Origin: Planctomyces sp. SH-PL62
GTDB taxonomy: Bacteria > Planctomycetota > Planctomycetia > Planctomycetales > Planctomycetaceae
NCBI GenBank assembly: GCA_945893045.1
Contig: CAMDEA010000090.1
Coordinates: 1 to 34,040, forward strand
Reading direction: 5' to 3'
DNA length: 34,040 nt
The notes below the pieces were generated by a model. That model did not search any database, was not told the DNA's origin, and saw only the letters and a list, made by a program, of their open reading frames with translations. A program made the position numbers and the translations under genes. Positions 32,435 to 34,040 of this stretch are shown here, piece by piece. The stretch's first letter is position 1. Every line of letters begins with the position of its first letter.

Positions 32435-33826
32435 GTGAGACGGCTTTGGCAGGCTGCTCCTCCCATAGACATCGTGAGGTCGGACGTGTCCAGCGTGGCG
32501 AAATTGTGGCACAAGTTCACCGGACTGTTATCGGCCCACTCAGGGAACACAGTCGCTCGGTCGGCTAGTCCGCACCCCGCAGGCCCCCTTGAGACACAGA
32601 CTGAGGCCCAGCCGAAGATCACTGCCGATCAAGCTCACGATCCAAGCCTGGAACGCCCACCTGATCAAGCGGTGGCGGAAGAGTCTGAGGACATTCTCGA
32701 CGAACGGGGCCGGCAGCCAGTTCCCGGAGTGACGCTGTTCCACACTTTCAAAGGCCACGCGTCCGCAGTCAGGTGCGTCGCCTTTGATCCCGAGGGACTC
32801 ACGCTCGCGAGCGGGAGTTCTGACTCGACAATCAAGATCTGGGATTTGAACAGCGGTCAGCTCCTCAACACACTTGAAGGTCACTTCCAGAACTCCGTTT
32901 TTAGTGTGGCCTTTGATTTCGAAGGCCGCACGCTGGTGAGCGGAACGAATAAAGGATTCATCGACCAGCGGGAGACGAGTCGCGGCGAAGTTGTTCGCGC
33001 GCTCGAAAGACGATGCCATGGCACAGTTTTTAGTGTGGCCTTTGATTCCCAGGGACGCTGGCTGGTGGGCGCGACGGATCACGGCGTGATTGAACTGTGG
33101 GACGCCACGAGCGGTAAGCTCCTGCGCTTCCTCGAAGGGCATGAGCTCTCCGTCTATTGCCTGGCCTTTGATCCTGAAGGGCGCAGACTGGCGAGCGGGG
33201 GGAATGACAAGACCATCAAACTGTGGGACGTGGGCCGCAACAGGCTGCTCCGCACAATCAATGGGCACACGGGCACGGTCAGGAGCGTCGTCTTCGATCC
33301 CACGGGACACACACTGGCGAGCGGAAGTACTGACACGACAATCAAACTGTGGGACGTGAAGAGTGGAGAGATGCTCCGCTCGCTGAATGGCCACACCAGC
33401 CGAGTCGAAGCCCTGGCCTATTCCTGCGACGGGACTCTGTTAGCCTCGAAGTGCCGGGCGGGAACGATTCGCATTTGGAACTGCGAGACTTGGAAGACCG
33501 TCGCGATCATTCCGGAACCAACATTCTCGAAGTGGTGGATTCCCGCGCTCGCTTTTCATCCTTCGTTGCCGCTGCTCGCCACTGCGGGCTCCGAACCCGA
33601 TGCGCCCGAAGCACTGCGATCCCGCCGGGTCCACCTCTGGGAACTGGATGTCGACCTGCTGCTCGGAGACGATCTCCCCGTGCCAATCATTGACGACGTC
33701 CACGCCAAGACCAGGCAGGCGGACGACACCGGTGTCGCAGGGCCGGAGGAGAAACCTCGTGATCAACGCCAAGCCGACGCACTGAAAGAACTCAACGTCG
33801 GGACGGAGATTTTGGATCTTGGATAA
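32435..33826 (+). CDS. WD40 seven-bladed propeller protein
   Basis: This 463-residue protein has seven diverged WD40 units from about residue 100 to 405 (for example GHASAVRCVAFDPEGLTLAS, GHELSVYCLAFDPEGRRLAS, GHTGTVRSVVFDPTGHTLAS), enough for one propeller. Blades 2, 3 and 7 have lost GH or WD residues. The first 95 residues are low-complexity and charged, with no signal peptide; the listed GTG start is weak and GTGs at 32474, 32486 or 32495 are alternatives. WD40 proteins act as binding platforms. Frame continues past the TAA (see findings). It is unlike the STAND WD40 array, where units are nearly identical. Confidence 0.8.
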   Translation: MRRLWQAAPPIDIVRSDVSSVAKLWHKFTGLLSAHSGNTVARSASPHPAGPLETQTEAQPKITADQAHDPSLERPPDQAVAEESEDILDERGRQPVPGVTLFHTFKGHASAVRCVAFDPEGLTLASGSSDSTIKIWDLNSGQLLNTLEGHFQNSVFSVAFDFEGRTLVSGTNKGFIDQRETSRGEVVRALERRCHGTVFSVAFDSQGRWLVGATDHGVIELWDATSGKLLRFLEGHELSVYCLAFDPEGRRLASGGNDKTIKLWDVGRNRLLRTINGHTGTVRSVVFDPTGHTLASGSTDTTIKLWDVKSGEMLRSLNGHTSRVEALAYSCDGTLLASKCRAGTIRIWNCETWKTVAIIPEPTFSKWWIPALAFHPSLPLLATAGSEPDAPEALRSRRVHLWELDVDLLLGDDLPVPIIDDVHAKTRQADDTGVAGPEEKPRDQRQADALKELNVGTEILDLG

Positions 33827-33908
33827 CTCCGGGGTCGGGTCTACGATTTTTCGGAATTGGCCGACAACCCGCTGCGAGATGGATCAGACTGAGTTCGACT
33901 TTTGCACT

Positions 33909-34040
33909 TTAGGTGGCCAAGGCCACCGCGTTTTCTAGGAGTTGGCGGATTTTTCGCGACCCTGGTCCTGCGAGGGCCAAGGTCAAAACCTGCTGTCGGA
34001 CGCTGAGTCGGCGGAGCGTGCCGAGCATGTCGGCGAACGA
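33909..34040 (-). CDS. C-terminal end of an unidentified gene, perhaps a transposase (partial)
   Basis: The minus-strand frame is open from the right edge to a TAA at 33909-33911 and encodes 43 residues including SFADMLGTLRRLSVRQQ and SRKIRQLLENAVALAT. Such a basic, helical, leucine-rich ending is reminiscent of C-termini of DDE transposases of insertion sequences, but the match is from memory and weak. No terminal repeat can be checked because the other end lies outside the window. Confidence 0.4.
   Translation of the reverse strand, partial: SFADMLGTLRRLSVRQQVLTLALAGPGSRKIRQLLENAVALAT

Overview
The window looks like chromosomal DNA of a GC-rich planctomycete (Planctomycetota). The reasons are the gene mix (DUF1501 twin-arginine protein, C-type sulfatase, ThuA protein, secreted FG-GAP and PQQ propellers, STAND/WD40 proteins) and the dispersed palindromic repeats, one of which reads as CNPKRQRGS in one frame. 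This is an inference from content; no rRNA or single-copy phylogenetic marker is present, and I saw no tRNA.

Layout. Positions 1-2868 are housekeeping on the + strand: the tail of an unknown gene, an HU-type DNA-binding protein, a small lipoprotein, dihydroorotate dehydrogenase (pyrD) and tryptophanyl-tRNA synthetase (trpS). Positions 2871-8157 hold five minus-strand genes: FHA protein, single-domain response regulator, sugar phosphate isomerase/epimerase-like protein, ThuA protein, and a double metallo-beta-lactamase-fold protein. A divergent sulfatase gene follows (8426-10276) and ends at a hairpin shared with the next, convergent block.

Positions 10484-19294 are the most interesting part: a minus-strand operon-like array. 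In transcription order it encodes a three-module TIR protein, an nSTAND-type NTPase with a coiled coil, one membrane helix and fourteen near-identical WD40 repeats (start overlapping the TIR stop as ATGA), a possible small ORF, and a very large membrane patatin-like phospholipase. TIR plus STAND sensor plus phospholipase is the part list of a bacterial NLR-like immune or cell-death system. I propose it as a candidate three-component system; no function is demonstrated here.

Positions 19488-28352 carry secreted proteins: a small one that seems to share a domain with the N-terminus of the FG-GAP protein, a 1301-residue TPR protein, a seven-repeat FG-GAP/VCBS propeller, a PQQ-like propeller and a YdjY-like protein. 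An unknown secreted protein follows. Two minus-strand twin-arginine genes (a Gfo/Idh/MocA-like protein and a DUF1501 protein) come next, then a second, diverged seven-bladed WD40 protein and, at the right edge, the C-terminal end of a minus-strand gene that may be a transposase.

Intergenic spaces are rich in palindromes. At least two families occur in two or more copies (around 736-900, 20125-20210 and 32230-32352; and around 8211-8286 and 30647-30721). Other hairpins at 10339-10405, 24236-24307 and 28461-28521 are single in this window. A heptanucleotide tandem repeat flanks the PQQ gene in opposite orientations and seems to have become part of two coding starts.
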